Below, piece by piece: positions 61,405-64,000 of a stretch of DNA of 64,000 nt. Source of the DNA: Roseibium aestuarii (GTDB lineage: Bacteria > Pseudomonadota > Alphaproteobacteria > Rhizobiales > Stappiaceae); the NCBI RefSeq assembly GCF_008477545.1, contig NZ_VORA01000002.1, positions 558,001 through 622,000 on the forward strand, in the 5' to 3' direction. The position numbers and the translations under genes were made by a program. How positions within the stretch are numbered: position 1 is the stretch's first letter; each line of letters begins with the position of its first letter. The notes below the pieces were generated by a model. That model was not told the DNA's origin and ran no database searches. It saw only the letters and a list, made by a program, of their open reading frames with translations.

Positions 61405-62181
61405 ATGATCGTCGCTTCCGAGCTGAACCTTGAGGGCATTTCCCACGGCTTCTTCTCCCGCAAGGGCGGAGTGTCCAAGGGCATCTACGAGGGGCTGAAC
61501 ATCGGCCTCGGCTCGTCCGACCATCCGGCCCATGTGCAGGAAAACCGCGCCCGTGCGGCCGAACGCTTCGCCCTGCCCGTCGACCGCCTCGTCACCGCAC
61601 ACCAGATCCACTCCGCCGATGTGCTCACCGTGTCGCGTCCCTTTGCCGAGGGCGAGGACCGCCGCGCGGATGGGCTGGTGACCGATCGACCCGACCTGAT
61701 CCTGGGCATTGCCACCGCCGACTGCGGCCCGGTGCTCTTCGCCGATCCCGGGGCCGGTGTCATCGGCGCGGCGCACGCGGGCTGGAAGGGCGCGATCGGC
61801 GGCATTCTGGAAAACACGCTTGCGGCCATGGAAGCGCTCGGCGCCAACCGGGCGAATGTGGTCGCGGTCCTCGGCCCCACGATCTCCGCCACCGCCTATG
61901 AGGTCGGACCGGAGTTTCGCGCCCGATTCGCCGAAGAGGATGAGGCCTACCTCCGCTTCTTCAGCCCCTCGGCCCGCGAGACCCATTTCATGTTCGACCT
62001 GCCGAACTTCATCGTCCATCGGCTCGAGGCTGCCGGAGCAGGCACCGCCCTGTCTCTCGATCGCTGCACCTATGCGGGCGAGGAGGAATTCTACTCCTAT
62101 CGCCGCTCGACCCACCGCTCCGAACCCGATTACGGCCGCCTCCTGTCGGCCATCGCACTCACCAGCCCGTCCCCGGCCTGA
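61405..62181 (+). CDS. pgeF: Peptidoglycan editing factor PgeF (polyphenol-oxidase-family)
   Basis: A 258-residue enzyme of the YfiH/PgeF family that removes wrongly incorporated amino acids from peptidoglycan precursors. LEGISHGFFSRKGGVSKG start, THQIHSADV-like HQIHSADVLTV, TADCGPVLFADP and GAAHAGWKGAIGG hold the catalytic His/Cys/His set. Start ATG 61405 has GGAG 14 bases away (poor spacing); the frame stays open to 61261, where the sequence is a degenerate repeat without family similarity. Fourth in the lgt run. Confidence 0.93.
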   Translation: MIVASELNLEGISHGFFSRKGGVSKGIYEGLNIGLGSSDHPAHVQENRARAAERFALPVDRLVTAHQIHSADVLTVSRPFAEGEDRRADGLVTDRPDLILGIATADCGPVLFADPGAGVIGAAHAGWKGAIGGILENTLAAMEALGANRANVVAVLGPTISATAYEVGPEFRARFAEEDEAYLRFFSPSARETHFMFDLPNFIVHRLEAAGAGTALSLDRCTYAGEEEFYSYRRSTHRSEPDYGRLLSAIALTSPSPA

Positions 62182-62206
62182 GAGGCCATCCCACCCGGAG
62201 AGACCC

Positions 62207-63364
62207 ATGGCGCTGCATTTCACGGAAGAGGAATTCTCCGCCCGCATGCAGCGGCTGACAGACCGCATGGCGGCGGAAAAGCTCGACGCGCTGCTGCTCT
62301 TTGCCCAGGAAAGCCTCTACTGGCTCACCGGCTACGAGACCTTCGGCTTCTGCTTCTTCCAGTGCCTTGTCGTGACGCGGGACGGCCGCAAGGTCCTGCT
62401 GACCCGCTCCGCCGACCAGCGGCAGGCGCGCCATACCTCCAACATCTCCGACATCCGCATCTGGGTGGACCGGGGCCATGCCGATCCGGTCGGGCAGCTG
62501 AAGGAACTGCTCTTTTCCCTCGATCTTCTGGGCACGCGGCTCGGGGTGGAATTCGACAGCCACGGCATGACCGGCGCCATCGCGCTGGCCTTGCAGGAGC
62601 AGCTCACCAGCTTCGCCGACCTGCGCGACACCTCCTCTCTCGTTCCCTCGCTCAGGGCGGTGAAGTCGGCCGAGGAGCTGGTCTATGTGCGCAAGGCCGC
62701 CGATCTTGCCGACACGGCCCTGGAGACCGCCTTGCCGCTGATCCGGCCTGGCGCCAACGAGGCCGACATCTTGGCCGCCCTGCAGGGCGCGGTGCTGGCG
62801 GGCGGGGGCGACTATGCAGCCAATGACTTCGTCATCGGTTCGGGCCGCGACGCCCTGCTCGTGCGGTCCCATTCGGGCAGGCGCTCTCTCGCGGACAGCG
62901 ATCAGCTGACCCTCGAATGGGCCGGCGCCTTCCGGCGCTACCATGCGGCCCACATGCGCACCCTGCCCATCGGTCCGCCGACCCGGCGCTGGCAGGACAT
63001 GGAGGCCGTTGCCCGCGAGGCCCTGAGCGCCATGGAAGCCAGACTGACCGCGGGAACCAGCTTCTCCGATCTGTTCCTGGCCCATGCCGCCGTCATCGAT
63101 GCCCATGACATGATGCCCCATCGGCTGAACACCTGTGGCTACTCCCTGGGCGCCCGCTTTGCCCCCAGCTGGATGGATGCCCCCATCGCCTATCGGGACA
63201 ACGAGACCCTGATCGAACCGGGAATGGTACTCTTCCTCCACGTGGTCCTGATGGATTCGGCCACCGACACCGCCGTGACCCTCGGACGCAGCTATCTGAC
63301 GGGACCGGGGGAAGCGGAGTGTCTTTCCCGACTTCCTCTCGACCTCGCGCTCAACTCGGGCTAA
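62207..63364 (+). CDS. M24-family (aminopeptidase-P-fold) protein lacking the metal site
   Basis: A 385-residue creatinase/prolidase-fold protein. An N-terminal domain (about residues 1-150) is followed by the M24 pita-bread domain. The usual five metal ligands (Asp, Asp, His, Glu, Glu) are missing: the first-Asp motif reads TLEWAG, the second YHAAHMRT, the His motif CGYSLG, and the region of the first Glu reads MVLFLHVVLMDS. This resembles creatinase or ectoine hydrolase (DoeA), which do not need metal. Substrate unknown. GGAG before ATG 62207; 25 bp after pgeF, so in the same operon. Confidence 0.85.
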   Translation: MALHFTEEEFSARMQRLTDRMAAEKLDALLLFAQESLYWLTGYETFGFCFFQCLVVTRDGRKVLLTRSADQRQARHTSNISDIRIWVDRGHADPVGQLKELLFSLDLLGTRLGVEFDSHGMTGAIALALQEQLTSFADLRDTSSLVPSLRAVKSAEELVYVRKAADLADTALETALPLIRPGANEADILAALQGAVLAGGGDYAANDFVIGSGRDALLVRSHSGRRSLADSDQLTLEWAGAFRRYHAAHMRTLPIGPPTRRWQDMEAVAREALSAMEARLTAGTSFSDLFLAHAAVIDAHDMMPHRLNTCGYSLGARFAPSWMDAPIAYRDNETLIEPGMVLFLHVVLMDSATDTAVTLGRSYLTGPGEAECLSRLPLDLALNSG

Positions 63365-63462
63365 AGCTTTTGCAATCTCTTGCGGGGGCCAGGGCCGATT
63401 CAGGCCTGCGGACCGCCGACAACCGCCGACCCCAGATGACAGGACGGACCATTCGCGTGGCC

Positions 63463-63981
63463 ATGCCTCTTTCCACCTCCCTTCGCCTGGCGGGCCTTGC
63501 CGCCGCAGCCCTCCTTCTGGCCGCCTGCCAGAACCGGCCGGAACCGCCCACGCTGATCGGATCCCCCGCCCCTGCCCTGCAGCGCCCGGGCACGGCCACC
63601 ACGCCCCAGAGCGGACCGGTTACCTTCGCCTTCGAGCCCTTCACCGGCGCTCCGGGCAACATCGCCGACGAACTGTCGCGCGAGATCGGCACCGAGGCCC
63701 ACCGCCAGGGGCTGGTTCTGGTGCGCCGGGTGGGTGCTGCCGCGACCTACCGGGTGAACGGATATCTGTCGGCCACCGCCGATCCCTCGTCCTCGAGCCT
63801 CTTCTATGTCTTCGACATCGTCGATGCGGGCGGCAACCGGCTGAAGCGCTTCTCCGGCACCGAGGTCGCCGATGGCGTTTCGGGAGATCCGTGGGAGGCC
63901 GCAGACGGCGATGCGTTGCGCCGAATCGCCAAGCGCACGGTGGTCGAGATCGATGCGTGGCTGAAGAGCCCGCGTCCTTAA
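63463..63981 (+). CDS. Putative outer-envelope lipoprotein
   Basis: A 172-residue protein with a lipoprotein signal: LRLAGLAAAALLLAAC ends in a lipobox LLAAC at Cys 22. The mature part has a Pro-rich linker and a domain with PVTFAFEPFTGAPGNIADEL, LVLVRRVGAAATYRVNGYLS and DIVDAGGNRLKRFSGTEVAD. No family recognised. The start ATG 63463 is chosen because it gives the tightest signal; an ATG at 63436 also opens the frame. It is last in the lgt-containing run, whose enzyme would lipidate it. Confidence 0.75.
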   Translation: MPLSTSLRLAGLAAAALLLAACQNRPEPPTLIGSPAPALQRPGTATTPQSGPVTFAFEPFTGAPGNIADELSREIGTEAHRQGLVLVRRVGAAATYRVNGYLSATADPSSSSLFYVFDIVDAGGNRLKRFSGTEVADGVSGDPWEAADGDALRRIAKRTVVEIDAWLKSPRP

Positions 63982-64000
63982 ACCGGTTCGCATCGGGAGA

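Overview
The window is a 64 kb, GC-rich stretch of chromosome from an alphaproteobacterium. It most resembles the Hyphomicrobiales (Rhizobiales), and a Stappiaceae-like marine member would fit, though that family-level placement is inference. Support comes from trxB followed by an LsrB/VtlR-type LysR gene and an AbcR-like small RNA, an Omp25/Omp31-type barrel, a UvrB with long tails, many Rhizobiales-style conserved proteins (DUF992, DUF1176, DUF1402, DUF3775, YbjN) and candidate CtrA boxes. I saw no rRNA, tRNA, CRISPR array, phage or insertion sequence. Genes are dense, on both strands, in short operons. Very long antisense frames are common and are GC artefacts.

Layout. 1-3.6 kb: 3' part of trxB, lsrB, two tandem structured small RNAs with strong terminators, then msrP. 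4-7 kb: an amidohydrolase whose Tat signal is out of frame, followed by an outer-membrane channel-like protein. 7-17.7 kb: housekeeping and unknown genes (aspartate aminotransferase, a triple-PAS-like protein, small membrane and secreted proteins, an acyltransferase-like membrane protein, a phosphotransferase, a SelW-like protein, MarR and VOC). 17.8-23 kb: uvrB and a long coiled-coil protein behind a CtrA-like box. 23-33 kb: clpS, a chalcone-isomerase-like protein, DUF1402, a metallo-beta-lactamase-fold hydrolase, DUF1176, a glycine-rich cold-shock protein, rlmJ and a GST. 33-41 kb: an RND efflux pair, a porin, a Ca2+/Na+ antiporter and a pteridine-reductase-like SDR. 41-51 kb: uvrC, an EEP-family protein, tdk, a TPR-sulfotransferase, pgsA-moaD-moaE and a Bcr/CflA transporter. 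51-64 kb: ilvE, a MarR/response-regulator/kinase operon, a cluster of palindromic repeats, csaA, a TetR regulator, ybjN-proC, ubiK, and the lgt/MidA/pgeF/M24/lipoprotein run.

Themes. Redox and envelope repair (trxB, lsrB, msrP, GST, lgt, pgeF) and nucleotide-excision repair (uvrB, uvrC) are well represented. Post-transcriptional control is prominent: an AbcR-type RNA with an anti-Shine-Dalgarno loop, a second uncharacterised three-hairpin RNA, and an RNA-binding cold-shock protein with an intrinsically disordered Gly/Arg domain. The most promising less-described items are the second RNA, the CtrA-associated coiled-coil protein, the Gly/Arg-rich cold-shock protein, an intergenic TGCGGAAA motif found seven times, a perfect 20-bp operator-like palindrome before the sulfotransferase, and several enzymes with altered catalytic sites (M24, SDR, ClpS). 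No large unknown multi-gene defence or biosynthetic system is evident.
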